In this document: one piece after another, positions 7,568 through 15,991 of the stretch | How positions within the stretch are numbered: position 1 is the stretch's first letter | Layout: each line of letters opens with the position of its first letter | Source of the DNA: JBEVOS01 sp964563395 | GTDB lineage: Bacteria > Pseudomonadota > Alphaproteobacteria > Caulobacterales > Aquidulcibacteraceae | Length of the DNA stretch: 64,000 bases | Direction: 5' to 3' | NCBI GenBank assembly: GCA_964563395.1 | Contig: CAZLWK010000006.1 | Location: forward strand, 1 to 64,000 | Made by a program: the position numbers and the translations under genes | Notes under the pieces: generated by a model | Seen by the model: the letters and a program-made list of their open reading frames with translations, nothing else | Database searches by the model: none | What the model was told of the DNA's origin: nothing

Positions 7568-8265
7568 CCGCGCCGCGCATCGCCGTCACCCGCGCCGAAC
7601 CGGAAGCCTCGCGCACGGCCGCGCGGATCGATTCCATGGGCGGGACCGCGGTATTGGCGCCCCTTCTCACCATCGAAAACAAGCCCGCCTTCGATCGCAG
7701 CTTGGAGGGCGTTCAGGCGCTGCTCTTCACCAGCGCCAACGGCGTGCGCGCCTTCGGCGCGAGCGATCCCGCCCTGCCGGTGCTGACGGTTGGGCTCGCC
7801 ACCGCCAACGCCGCGCGCGACTTGGGCTATCGCCGCGTGACCACCGCCGACGGCGATTCGCGCGCGCTCACCGCGCTGGCGCTGAGCCTCTATCGGCCGG
7901 AAAAAGGCCTCCTGGTGCACGTGTCTGGCGCGCACGTGGCGGGCGACGTGGCGGCGGCCCTCGTGAGCGCCGGCTTCAAGGCCGAGCGGCGCGTGGCCTA
8001 TGAGGCGCACCCGGTCGACGCGCTGCCCAGCGCCCTGCTGCGCCGGCTTGGGAATGACCCGCCGGATCTTGACCGCGTCATGTTCCACAGCGCGCGGGCG
8101 GGCGAGGTTTTCCTTCGTTTTGCGCGGGTTGCGGCGCCCAGGCTCACCGCCGTGTGCATCAGCGAGGCGGTGGCGGACGCGGTGCGCGACGCCGCCTGGT
8201 CGCGCATCATCGTTGCCGAAAGAGCGCGCGAGGACGCGCTTTTGAGCGCCGCGCTCGCTCAATGA
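7564..8265 (+). CDS. hemD: Uroporphyrinogen-III synthase
   Basis: Cyclises hydroxymethylbilane with inversion of ring D to give uroporphyrinogen III. The protein is 233 aa with the weakly conserved HemD pattern: an N-terminal VTRAEPEASRTAARI segment, FTSANGVRAF around residue 55, and a late FHSARAGEVFLRF block. The start overlaps the hemC stop, and position after hemC supports the call strongly, since this family has low sequence conservation. Confidence 0.9.
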   Translation: MTAPRIAVTRAEPEASRTAARIDSMGGTAVLAPLLTIENKPAFDRSLEGVQALLFTSANGVRAFGASDPALPVLTVGLATANAARDLGYRRVTTADGDSRALTALALSLYRPEKGLLVHVSGAHVAGDVAAALVSAGFKAERRVAYEAHPVDALPSALLRRLGNDPPDLDRVMFHSARAGEVFLRFARVAAPRLTAVCISEAVADAVRDAAWSRIIVAERAREDALLSAALAQ

Positions 8266-8396
8266 GGCGCCGGTGCTTGAGCGCCCCCGCCCATGCCTTT
8301 AGATTTCCGAATCGGCGCGGAAACGGGCGCGCCTGACGCGCCTCGACTTCGCGACGCGGCGCCCTGAGGTAGAATCCCAGGAAGGCGGGGAAGAAC

Positions 8397-9404
8397 ATGA
8401 ACACGAACGACGCGGCCGCGCGCGGAAGCGCAGAGCCGATCGATGTCGAGTTCGAACCGGCGGCGGAGCGCGGCCCCTATCGCCGTCCGCCCGAGGGCGT
8501 GGGCATCGGCACGGCGCTGACGCTGGCCGTGATCGCAGCCGCCGGCGGGGCCGCGGGCGGCGCTGTCGCGCCCCGGCTGCCCGAGGTGCGGGCCCTGCTC
8601 GATCAAGCGGTTCCCGATCCGGCGGCGACGGCTGAGCCCGCCGCCGCGGCGGACATCACAACCGCGCTCGATCGGCGGCTCGCGAGCATCGAAAGCGTCA
8701 TCAATACGCCGCTCGCCGAAACCGCCAGCGTCGACGGCGCCCCGCCCGTCACCGCGCAATTCTTCCAGATGCGCGCGAGCCTTTCGCAGATGGAACGCCA
8801 GCTCGCGCAAATCCCATCCTCGACCGAGATCGCCGGCCTCACCGCCGAGGTGCAGCGCATGCAACAGACGCTGCCCGCGATCGAAGCCAGTTCACGCACC
8901 GCCGTGGAAGCCGCGCGCGCCGCGTTCGCGGTCGCCGCCGCCGCCGAGGCCTCGCGGTCGTCCGGCCCGTTCGAACAATCCTTCGCGTCGCTGCAAGCAT
9001 TGCTGCCGAACGATCCGAACGTGGCCGCGCTGGCCCCGCTCGCGCGTACCGGCGCGCCCACGCGCACTGAATTGCGCGATCGCTTCTCGGACATCGAAAA
9101 CGAGATCATTCGCGCCGCGCGGCAAGCGCAGGCGGGCGCGGGCTTCTGGGGCCGCATCCAAGCCGCGCTGGCGCAATGGGTGACCGTGCGCCGAAGCGGC
9201 GAAGGCGACACGCCCGCCGGCGTGGTCGAACGCGCCTCCCGACGGCTCGCCGCAGACGATCTCGCCGGCGCGATCCAAGAATTGACGCGCCTCAACGGCC
9301 CGGCGGCGCAGGTCGCCGCGCCCTGGCTCGCCGATGCGCGCAAGCGCCTGGAGATCGACACGCGGCTCGCCGCGATCCGCACAGAACTTTCGCGGAGGGG
9401 CTGA
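8397..9404 (+). CDS. Mitofilin (Mic60) family inner-membrane protein
   Basis: A 335-aa protein with a cytoplasmic N-terminal segment, one transmembrane helix (about residues 40-65, rich in Ala/Gly), a coiled-coil region (about 90-200) and a C-terminal mitofilin-like domain (RFSDIENEIIRAARQ; FWGRIQAALAQWVTVRR). This layout matches the alphaproteobacterial homologues of mitochondrial Mic60, which shape membranes and contact outer-membrane proteins. The position between hemD and hemY is the conserved alphaproteobacterial arrangement. An AAGAAC leader with a GGCGGGG stretch precedes the ATG. Only 4 bases separate it from hemY. Confidence 0.85.
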   Translation: MNTNDAAARGSAEPIDVEFEPAAERGPYRRPPEGVGIGTALTLAVIAAAGGAAGGAVAPRLPEVRALLDQAVPDPAATAEPAAAADITTALDRRLASIESVINTPLAETASVDGAPPVTAQFFQMRASLSQMERQLAQIPSSTEIAGLTAEVQRMQQTLPAIEASSRTAVEAARAAFAVAAAAEASRSSGPFEQSFASLQALLPNDPNVAALAPLARTGAPTRTELRDRFSDIENEIIRAARQAQAGAGFWGRIQAALAQWVTVRRSGEGDTPAGVVERASRRLAADDLAGAIQELTRLNGPAAQVAAPWLADARKRLEIDTRLAAIRTELSRRG

Positions 9405-9408
9405 TCCA

Positions 9409-10821
9409 ATGGTGCGTTTGGCTTTTCTGCTGATCATCGCCGTCGCGGCCGCGCTCGCCTCGTGGCAGGCCGCGGGCGATCCCGGCGTTGTGCGCGTCGA
9501 ATGGGGCGGCTGGCGGATCGACACGTCCGCCTTGTTCGCGATGCTGGCGATCATCCTCGTCGTCGCCGTCGCGCTGCCGCTGCTGCGCATGATCATGTTT
9601 CTGATGGATGCGCCGGGCCGCATCGGCAAGGCCAGTGAGCGATCGCGCGTGCGACGCGGCAACGAAGCCCTGGCGCTTGGCCTCATCGCCGCCGAAGCCG
9701 GCGAATTCGAGGAGGCGCGCCGCCAAGCCGACAAGGCGCAGGATCTGATCGACGAGCCGCGTCTCGCCACGCTCTTGCAAGCGCGCGCCGCCGAAGTGGC
9801 GGGCGATTTTCCCGCCGCCGAGCGCGCCTATTCGGGCATGCTGCAGAACGAGGACACCGAGCTTCTCGGCCGCAAGGGATTGCTGACGGCGGCGCTGAAG
9901 CGCGGCGATCGCACGTCGGCCATGAGCCATGCGGAAGCGGCGCTGCGCTCCTCGAAGACCGCCTCCTGGCCGTTCCAATCGCTGTTCGAACTCAAGGTGC
10001 AGGCCGGCGATTGGGAGGGCGCGCTCGATGCGCTCGAAGCCGGCGAAAAACGCAAGCTCATCGAAGACCGCGTCGCCAAGCGCCGGCGCGCGGTGCTGAT
10101 GACCGCCGCCGCCGCGAAGGCCGAGCGCGAGCGCCGGCCTGACAAAGCCGCCGACATGGCGCAGAAGGCGTTCCGCACCGCGCCGGGCTTCGCGCCGGCC
10201 GCGTCGGTCGCGGCGCGATTGCTGGTGGCCGAGGGCAAGGAAGAACGCGCCGCCGCGATCCTTGAAGAAGCCTGGGAGAACGCGCCCCATCCCGCCATCG
10301 CGCATGCGTATCGCGATCTCAAATCCGGCGAGAGCCGCGAAAGCCGCGCGCAACGCATGGCCGCCTTGATCGAGCGGCGCCGCGATCATCGCGAAAGCCG
10401 CATCGTCGCCGCCGAACTCGCCGCCGAGCGCGGCGATTGGGGCGCGGCCCAAACCGCACTCGACGACGCCTACCGCGAATTTCCCTCCTCACGCATTTGC
10501 GCGCTGTTCGCGGCGGTCGCGCGCGGGCGCGGCGACGACAACGCCGCGCGCACCTGGCTCAATCAGGCCGCCGCCGCGCCGCGGGAGCCGGACTGGTCCG
10601 ATCTCGATCCGGAAGGCCCCGCTTTCCTCTATGACGACGCCGATTGGGCGCGCCTTGTCTATGTCTATGGAGACGCCGGACAATTGATCCATCCACGCAT
10701 GGAGCGCGGCGCGCGCGACGCCGGACAAGGTTCCGTGCTCGCGCTGCCGCCGGCGCCGACACAGGCGCCGCCGCCGCGTGTCGAAGCGGAAGTCATCGCC
10801 GAGCCCGCTGGACAAGTCTAA
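9409..10821 (+). CDS. hemY: HemY-like TPR membrane protein
   Basis: A 470-aa inner-membrane protein with two N-terminal hydrophobic segments (residues 3-20 and 38-62) and a long alpha-helical TPR-like body. It belongs to the HemY N-terminal-domain family, which is distinct from the Gram-positive oxidase of the same name. It lies with heme genes but its biochemical role is unsettled. In alphaproteobacteria it is often linked with mitofilin, as here. The stop overlaps the stop of the convergent citrate synthase gene (CTAA, 10818-10821). Confidence 0.87.
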   Translation: MVRLAFLLIIAVAAALASWQAAGDPGVVRVEWGGWRIDTSALFAMLAIILVVAVALPLLRMIMFLMDAPGRIGKASERSRVRRGNEALALGLIAAEAGEFEEARRQADKAQDLIDEPRLATLLQARAAEVAGDFPAAERAYSGMLQNEDTELLGRKGLLTAALKRGDRTSAMSHAEAALRSSKTASWPFQSLFELKVQAGDWEGALDALEAGEKRKLIEDRVAKRRRAVLMTAAAAKAERERRPDKAADMAQKAFRTAPGFAPAASVAARLLVAEGKEERAAAILEEAWENAPHPAIAHAYRDLKSGESRESRAQRMAALIERRRDHRESRIVAAELAAERGDWGAAQTALDDAYREFPSSRICALFAAVARGRGDDNAARTWLNQAAAAPREPDWSDLDPEGPAFLYDDADWARLVYVYGDAGQLIHPRMERGARDAGQGSVLALPPAPTQAPPPRVEAEVIAEPAGQV

Positions 10822-11915
10822 GCGGCGGCGTTCACGCTCGGCGCCGGGCCCACATAAGTTGAGCGCGGACGCACCAGGCGATTGGTCAACACCTGCTCGC
10901 GCGCATGCGCGACCCAGCCAAGGCTGCGCCCGCAGGCGAAGAGGCACGTGAACGCGGTGCGCGGCAGATCGAGCGCGTCCAACAGAACGGCCGTGTAGAA
11001 TTCGACATTGATCTCAAGCGGACGCCCCGGCCGCAGCGCGCGCAAACGCGCCAGCGCCACCTGCTCGATCGCCTCCGCAAGCGCCAGGCGCGCGCCGCCC
11101 TGGCCGAGCCGCGCGAGCGCCGTCTTCAAGGCGTCGGCGCGAGGATCGCGGGCGCGATAGATGCGATGCCCAAACCCCATCAGGCGCTCGCCCCGCGCCA
11201 GCGCGTCGTCGATCCAGGCCTGCGCGTTCTCGGGCGCGCCGATCGCATCGAGCATGTCGAGCACCGGCCCAGGCGCGCCGCCGTGCAACGGGCCCTTGAG
11301 CGCGCTCACGCCGGCCAGCACCGACGAGATCAAGCCGGCGCGCGTGGAGGCCGTGACGCGGGACGCGAACGTGGAGGCGTTGAGACCGTGATCGCAAACC
11401 GTGACGAGATAGGCTTCCAACGCCTCGATCTCGCGCTGCGACGCCGGCGCGCCCCGCACCATGCGCAGAAAGTCCGCCACGCAGGAGAGCGCGGGATCGG
11501 GCGCGACGGGCGCCGCGCCGCGCGCGGCGCGTATGGTCGCCGCCGCCGCGACGAAGCCGGCGGCGACGACCTGATAGGCGTGCGCGAGCGTTTCGCCATC
11601 GTCGAGCAAGGCGAGCCGCGCGCGGAAGGCGCTGACATCGTCAAGGCTCGCCGGGGATGAAAAACCCGCAAAGCGCGCGAAGGCGAGAGCCCTGGCCTCG
11701 CCCAGCGCTTGAAAGGCCGACCTTGCATCGACGGGTTCGGAGAAGAGGCCCTGCCACAACAGGGCGAGCGCCTCCTCGAACCGCGCATGGAGCGCCAATT
11801 CCTCGACCGGATAGCCGCGAATGACGAGGCGCCCGCCGGGGCCATCCACGTCCGACAGCCGCGTTTCGGCGGCGACGACATTTTCCAAACCCGCGTCGAA
11901 GCGATTGTTCTGCAT
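10818..11915 (-). CDS. Citrate synthase family protein (without DNA-binding domain)
   Basis: A 365-aa citrate/2-methylcitrate-synthase-fold protein from the ATG at 11915. Conserved blocks include HGLNASTFASR, GPLHGGAPG and GFGHRIYRARDPRA, which carry the catalytic histidines. The position normally held by the catalytic Asp reads INVEFYTAVL, giving Glu where most members have Asp (NVDFY). This conservative change could alter activity. It is divergent from a second citrate-synthase-like gene at 11992 with 76 bases between the starts. Its substrate could be oxaloacetate or another 2-oxoacid. It is shorter than the main hexameric citrate synthase, which is not in this window. Confidence 0.83.
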   Translation of the reverse strand: MQNNRFDAGLENVVAAETRLSDVDGPGGRLVIRGYPVEELALHARFEEALALLWQGLFSEPVDARSAFQALGEARALAFARFAGFSSPASLDDVSAFRARLALLDDGETLAHAYQVVAAGFVAAAATIRAARGAAPVAPDPALSCVADFLRMVRGAPASQREIEALEAYLVTVCDHGLNASTFASRVTASTRAGLISSVLAGVSALKGPLHGGAPGPVLDMLDAIGAPENAQAWIDDALARGERLMGFGHRIYRARDPRADALKTALARLGQGGARLALAEAIEQVALARLRALRPGRPLEINVEFYTAVLLDALDLPRTAFTCLFACGRSLGWVAHAREQVLTNRLVRPRSTYVGPAPSVNAAA

Positions 11916-11969
11916 GCGCGCCTCCTTGCCAGTCGGCCCGCATAGCAGCATGTTGGATCATGTCGTCAA

Positions 11970-11981
11970 TCTTGATCAAGA
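11970..11981. promoter_or_regulatory. Palindrome TCTTGATCAAGA between the two citrate synthase genes
   Basis: A perfect 12-bp palindrome ending 11 bases before the ATG at 11992 and 55 bases from the other start. It lies between two divergent genes, one of whose products has a MerR-like DNA-binding domain, so autogenous control is plausible. The binding protein is not known. Confidence 0.4.
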
Positions 11982-11991
11982 CAATCAATCT

Positions 11992-13131
11992 ATGAAGACC
12001 CGGGCCTGGCTCGACGTGGGAGAGGCGCTTGAGCTCTTGGGCGTTCGCCGCCAAACGCTCTACGCCTATGTGAGCCGGGGCCTCGTCGCCTCGCGCCCCG
12101 CGCCGCAAGATCCCCGCGCCAGCCTTTATGCGCGCGCCGACATCGACCAATTGCTTGCCCGACGCCGCGCCGGCCGCTCACGCGTCGAGATCGCGCATCG
12201 CGCGATCCAATGGGGCGAGCCGGTGCTTGAAAGCGCGATCACCACCGTCCGCGAGGGCCAGCTCATCTATCGCGGCGTGAACGCGGTGGAGTTGGCGGAG
12301 ACAGCGACGCTCGAAGAAGCGGCGCGCCTCCTGTGGGATCAGCCAAAAGATTGGCGCCCACGTCGTGGGCCCCTCGCGCGCATGACGGGCGCGACGCCAA
12401 AGGCGCGCGGGCTTTCCTTTCTCTCTCGCCGGGCCAGCGAGGACGCGCCATCCTTCGGGCGCGTGCGCAGCGCGCTGGCGGAGGAGGCGTACACGCTGCT
12501 CTGCGGCATGGGCGATGCGCTTTCCGGCAATCCGGGGCCAGAGCCCGTGCATGCGCGGCTCGGCGCGGCGTGGGCGCTCTCGCGCAAGCGCACGGAGCTC
12601 GTGCGGCGCATGCTGGTGCTGATGGCCGATCACGAACTCAACCCATCGACATTCGCCGCGCGCGTCGCCGCATCCACCGGCGCATCGCTCGCCGCCGCCG
12701 CGCTCGCCGGCTACGCGACCTTGACCGGGCCGCTGCATGGCGAGGCGAGCGCGCGGGCGATCGCCTATCTGGAGCGCGCGCTGAGCGTGGGCGCGAGCGT
12801 CGCGCTCAACGAAGCGCTGGCGCGGGGCGAGCACCTGCCCGTCGGACACGCGCTGTATCCCGGTGGCGATCCGCGCGCCGCAGCGCTCCTCGCCGCGCTT
12901 CAGCCGCGACCGGCGTTGGCGAGCGCCATCCAAGCCGCCGAAGCCGCGCTTGGCGCACCGGCCAATATCGACCTCGCGGTCGCGGCGCTGACCATCGAAC
13001 TCGATCTTCCGCGCGATGCGCCGTTCACGCTCTTCGCCGCCGCGCGCATGGCCGGCTGGCTCGCCCATGCCATGGAGCAGCGCGAAAGCGGACGCATGAT
13101 CCGCCCTCGCGCGGCCTATGTCGGGCCGTGA
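11992..13131 (+). CDS. Citrate synthase family protein with N-terminal MerR-like HTH
   Basis: A 379-aa fusion. Residues 4-55 form an excisionase/MerR-type helix-turn-helix (DVGEALELLGVRRQTLYAYV, then ADIDQLLARR). The remainder is a citrate-synthase fold with the histidine blocks DHELNPSTFAAR, GPLHGEAS and VGHALYPGGDPRA, and an Asp in ANIDLAVAAL. The C terminus has the family MIRPRAAYVGP tail. The DNA-binding part suggests an enzyme-regulator that senses a 2-oxoacid or acyl-CoA. The start gives a compact HTH domain; an ATG at 11951 would add 14 unlikely residues. It is divergent from its paralogue and ends 4 bases short of the glutaminase gene. Confidence 0.85.
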   Translation: MKTRAWLDVGEALELLGVRRQTLYAYVSRGLVASRPAPQDPRASLYARADIDQLLARRRAGRSRVEIAHRAIQWGEPVLESAITTVREGQLIYRGVNAVELAETATLEEAARLLWDQPKDWRPRRGPLARMTGATPKARGLSFLSRRASEDAPSFGRVRSALAEEAYTLLCGMGDALSGNPGPEPVHARLGAAWALSRKRTELVRRMLVLMADHELNPSTFAARVAASTGASLAAAALAGYATLTGPLHGEASARAIAYLERALSVGASVALNEALARGEHLPVGHALYPGGDPRAAALLAALQPRPALASAIQAAEAALGAPANIDLAVAALTIELDLPRDAPFTLFAAARMAGWLAHAMEQRESGRMIRPRAAYVGP

Positions 13132-13135
13132 CGCG

Positions 13136-14971
13136 CTATTCCTCCAGCGCGCGGATCTCACGATTGGCGGCGCGCAAGCGCTCGGCGATGTCACGCGTCA
13201 AATTCGCGTAGATGCCGGTCAGAAGATCGGGCTTGCGCCGGCCAAGCTGGCGCAGCGCGGCGATGCCGAAGGCGACGCAAATCGTCGCCTCGTCCGCGAC
13301 CACGTCGGCGGAGCGCACGCCGCCGTCGAACAAGGCCATTTCGCCGATCGACGATCCTGGACCGATCGTCGCTAAGCGAACGGAGCGCCCTCCCTCCAGG
13401 CGCAGACGCACGCTCGCGGCGCCGCGCAGCACAACGAGAAAATGCTCGGCGGCCTCGCCCTCGCGCAAAATGAGATCGCCGGCTTCGAAGGCGCGGCGCT
13501 CCGCCAGCTTCTCCAGCTCCTTCATCAGGCCGCGCGAAAGGCCGCGAAAAATGTCCGTCTCGTCGAGCGCCAAACTGCCGGCTTGACCTTGCGCGCCATC
13601 GATTTCGAGAAGCTGATCCTCGCACCATTCAAGCGCCGAGTCCCGATCGGAGAGCGATTGCACATGGCCGGCTTCGAGATCGGCCTTCAGCGCGCGGCGC
13701 AGATTTTCAAGACCTGGCGCATCGGCGAGGTGGGCGAACAGGAGACGCACGCCGCGCGCGTGGCATCGCTCCGCGAAACGCCGCACAAGCGCGCTCGCCG
13801 CAGCATCGGCGCTGACGACGCGGCGTAAATCAAGAATGATGAATTGCGCGCCGTCCAAGGTTTCGACCGCCCGGCGCAGCAGCTTCTCAGCCGAAGCGAA
13901 AAAGAGAGCGCCTTGCGCCTCCAGCACGCAGATTCGATCGCCGCGCGCCTCAAGCGCTTCGAGCGCGCGCGGCGTGCGCGTGCGCTTGGAGCGAATGGCG
14001 CCGCCGCGCAATTCCCGCCGGATCACCTCCGCGCCGCGCGGCGCATTCTTGAATACGTGAAGGCCGAAATCCTCGGCGATGCGCTTACAGGCGGCGATGC
14101 CGCGCACGCTATTGCCCACCGCGTCGAGCCGCGGCGAAAAAGCCGCGATTCCCGCCTGGCCAGGAATGATCGCCGCGATCGACCCTGAAACGCCGCTCTT
14201 CGCAGGGATGCCGACCTCGTAGGACCATTGTCCGGCGTAATTATACATGCCGCACGAATTCATCACGGTCAGCACGTCATGCACGTAGCGCGCATCGAGC
14301 GTGCGGACGCCGGTAATGGGATGGACGCCATCCTTGGCCAGCGACGCGGCCATAAGCGCGAGGTCCCGGCACGTAACCAGCACGGAGCATTGGCTGAAAT
14401 AGAGATCCAGAATCTCGTCGCTATCTCCGTCCATCATCGCCGCTTGGCGCATCAAGGCGGCGATGGCGCGATTGCGGTCGCCGGTGTCGCGCTCGGACTG
14501 AAAAACGGTTTCGTCGATCGAGAGCTCGCGCCCCGCGTAACGCGAAAACAGATCGAGCACTGCGCGGCGCTTCGCCGAATAATCCGCGCCGGGCACGAGC
14601 GCGGACACGGCGATCGCGCCCGCATTCACCATCGGATTGTAAGGCCGATTGTTCTCTTCATCGAGTACGGTGGAATTGAACGCCTCGCCCGTGGGCTCAA
14701 CGCCCACATGTTTCAGCACCTGGGCCCGGCCCAGAGTTTCCAATGCATGCCCATAGAGGAAGGGCTTGGAGACGGACTGGATCGTGAACGGGACATCAAC
14801 ATCGCCGGCGACATAGAGCTGGCCGTCGACCGTGGCGATGGCAAGCCCGAACCAATTGGGATCGGCCTTCGCCAATTCCGGAATGTACGTGGCGACCGCC
14901 CCGTCCGCGATTGGACGCAGGCTCTCATGGAGATCGGCGAGGTAAGCGCCGATCAAATTCTCGCGCGTCAT
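13136..14971 (-). CDS. glsA: Glutaminase A fused to STAS and cyclic-nucleotide-binding domains
   Basis: A 611-aa three-domain protein. Residues 1-310 are a serine-type glutaminase that hydrolyses glutamine to glutamate and ammonia. The S66-V-S-K69 motif is the beta-lactamase-like catalytic pair, and NPMVNAGAIA is conserved. Residues 345-440 resemble a STAS domain (FIILDLRRVVSADAAAS). Residues 475-595 are a cNMP-binding barrel whose phosphate cassette (IGEMALFDGGVRSADV) keeps the Glu, Arg and Ser needed to bind cAMP or cGMP. The ATG at 14971 starts directly at the glutaminase fold. The adjacent cNMP phosphodiesterase and cyclase genes suggest that its activity is tied to cyclic-nucleotide level. 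Confidence 0.9.
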   Translation of the reverse strand: MTRENLIGAYLADLHESLRPIADGAVATYIPELAKADPNWFGLAIATVDGQLYVAGDVDVPFTIQSVSKPFLYGHALETLGRAQVLKHVGVEPTGEAFNSTVLDEENNRPYNPMVNAGAIAVSALVPGADYSAKRRAVLDLFSRYAGRELSIDETVFQSERDTGDRNRAIAALMRQAAMMDGDSDEILDLYFSQCSVLVTCRDLALMAASLAKDGVHPITGVRTLDARYVHDVLTVMNSCGMYNYAGQWSYEVGIPAKSGVSGSIAAIIPGQAGIAAFSPRLDAVGNSVRGIAACKRIAEDFGLHVFKNAPRGAEVIRRELRGGAIRSKRTRTPRALEALEARGDRICVLEAQGALFFASAEKLLRRAVETLDGAQFIILDLRRVVSADAAASALVRRFAERCHARGVRLLFAHLADAPGLENLRRALKADLEAGHVQSLSDRDSALEWCEDQLLEIDGAQGQAGSLALDETDIFRGLSRGLMKELEKLAERRAFEAGDLILREGEAAEHFLVVLRGAASVRLRLEGGRSVRLATIGPGSSIGEMALFDGGVRSADVVADEATICVAFGIAALRQLGRRKPDLLTGIYANLTRDIAERLRAANREIRALEE

Positions 14972-15125
14972 GCGCCCCCGAGCTCCGCCGCGCCCACCCC
15001 GCGCGCGAGCGAAAAATGTCACGGGCCGCGCACGGCGCCCTCTGCCCAGGCGGGATGAGCCGCCGGACCAAGGTTTGAGCCTAGAAAAGCGGCGCCCAAT
15101 GCAAACGGCGCCGTCGCCTTAGCCT

Positions 15126-15893
15126 TCAACTTTCAAAGAAATGGGTGGCGAGACCCTGACCGGGACGCCACACATGCAAGAGCACGCCGCACGGCTCCGG
15201 CGTGCGGCGCGCGACCTCGTCCTCTTCCCGCAGCGCCAGCGAATAGGTCCAGGCTGTCGACGGTGCGACGATCACGGGCGCATGGGCGAGCGCGCCGACA
15301 ATCATGCGATGATGGTGGCCGCATACGATGCGGATCACTTGAGGATGGCGCGCGACCACGGCGCGCAGAAGGTCCGCGCGCTTGAGGCCCATCGTATCGA
15401 ACAAGAGATCGTGCGACGCGAACGGCGGATGATGAAGCGCGAGGATGGTCGGCCGATCGGGCGCGGCGGCCAGGGCCGCGTCAAGCCAACGCGCGTGCGC
15501 TTCATCGAAATAGCCGGCGACCTCGCCGAGGATCGTGTCGTCCAACGCAACGATCCGCACCGCATGCTCTTCAATCGTATAGGAGAGCGGCCCATCGGGC
15601 GGCAGATAAGCGTGCGCGGGAAAGTGCGTACGGATCAGCGCGGCGTCGTCATGATTGCCTGGCACGAGATAGAGCGGCGCGGGCGCATCCGCCAAGAGGG
15701 CCGCCAATCTCTCATATTCGTGCGCCTTGGCGTCGTTGACGAGATCGCCTGTGGCGATGATGGCGTCCGGCTTGAGCGTGCGCACCAGCGCCAGCGCGTC
15801 GGCCAAACCTTGCGCGGCGTCACGGCCGCCGCAGGCCGGCCCCGCGCCGACATGCATGTCGGAAATTTGGGCCAGGACAAAAGTCTCGTTCAT
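15126..15893 (-). CDS. Cyclic-nucleotide phosphodiesterase, CpdA-like metallophosphoesterase
   Basis: A 255-aa cytoplasmic calcineurin-fold phosphodiesterase. The metal ligands are visible in order: D12-x-H14 (ISDMH), GDLVND, GNHDD, and the HHPPF and GHHH histidines. This is the pattern of class III cAMP phosphodiesterases such as CpdA. A role in breaking down 3',5'-cAMP or cGMP is supported by position between a cNMP-receptor glutaminase and a class III cyclase. A CRP-like box (15976-15991) lies 83 bases before the start, implying feedback control. Related enzymes can act on other phosphodiesters, so specificity is not proven. Confidence 0.85.
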   Translation of the reverse strand: MNETFVLAQISDMHVGAGPACGGRDAAQGLADALALVRTLKPDAIIATGDLVNDAKAHEYERLAALLADAPAPLYLVPGNHDDAALIRTHFPAHAYLPPDGPLSYTIEEHAVRIVALDDTILGEVAGYFDEAHARWLDAALAAAPDRPTILALHHPPFASHDLLFDTMGLKRADLLRAVVARHPQVIRIVCGHHHRMIVGALAHAPVIVAPSTAWTYSLALREEDEVARRTPEPCGVLLHVWRPGQGLATHFFES

Positions 15894-15975
15894 CGCCCGC
15901 TCAGGCTTGTCCGTTCATTGTTCTGGGCGAAGAACCCTCAAGGCCGAAGTCGTGATCCGCGCGCACGCGCTTCAT

Positions 15976-15991
15976 TGTGACTGCGGTCACT
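15976..15991. promoter_or_regulatory. CRP-like box upstream of the phosphodiesterase gene
   Basis: TGTGA-CTGCGG-TCACT matches the TGTGA-N6-TCACA consensus at 9 of 10 fixed positions. It overlaps the stop codon of the cyclase gene and sits 83 bases before the phosphodiesterase start on the same strand. The Crp-family gene at 17620 encodes the likely binder. This is a sequence match only, but the context is strongly supportive. Confidence 0.6.
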
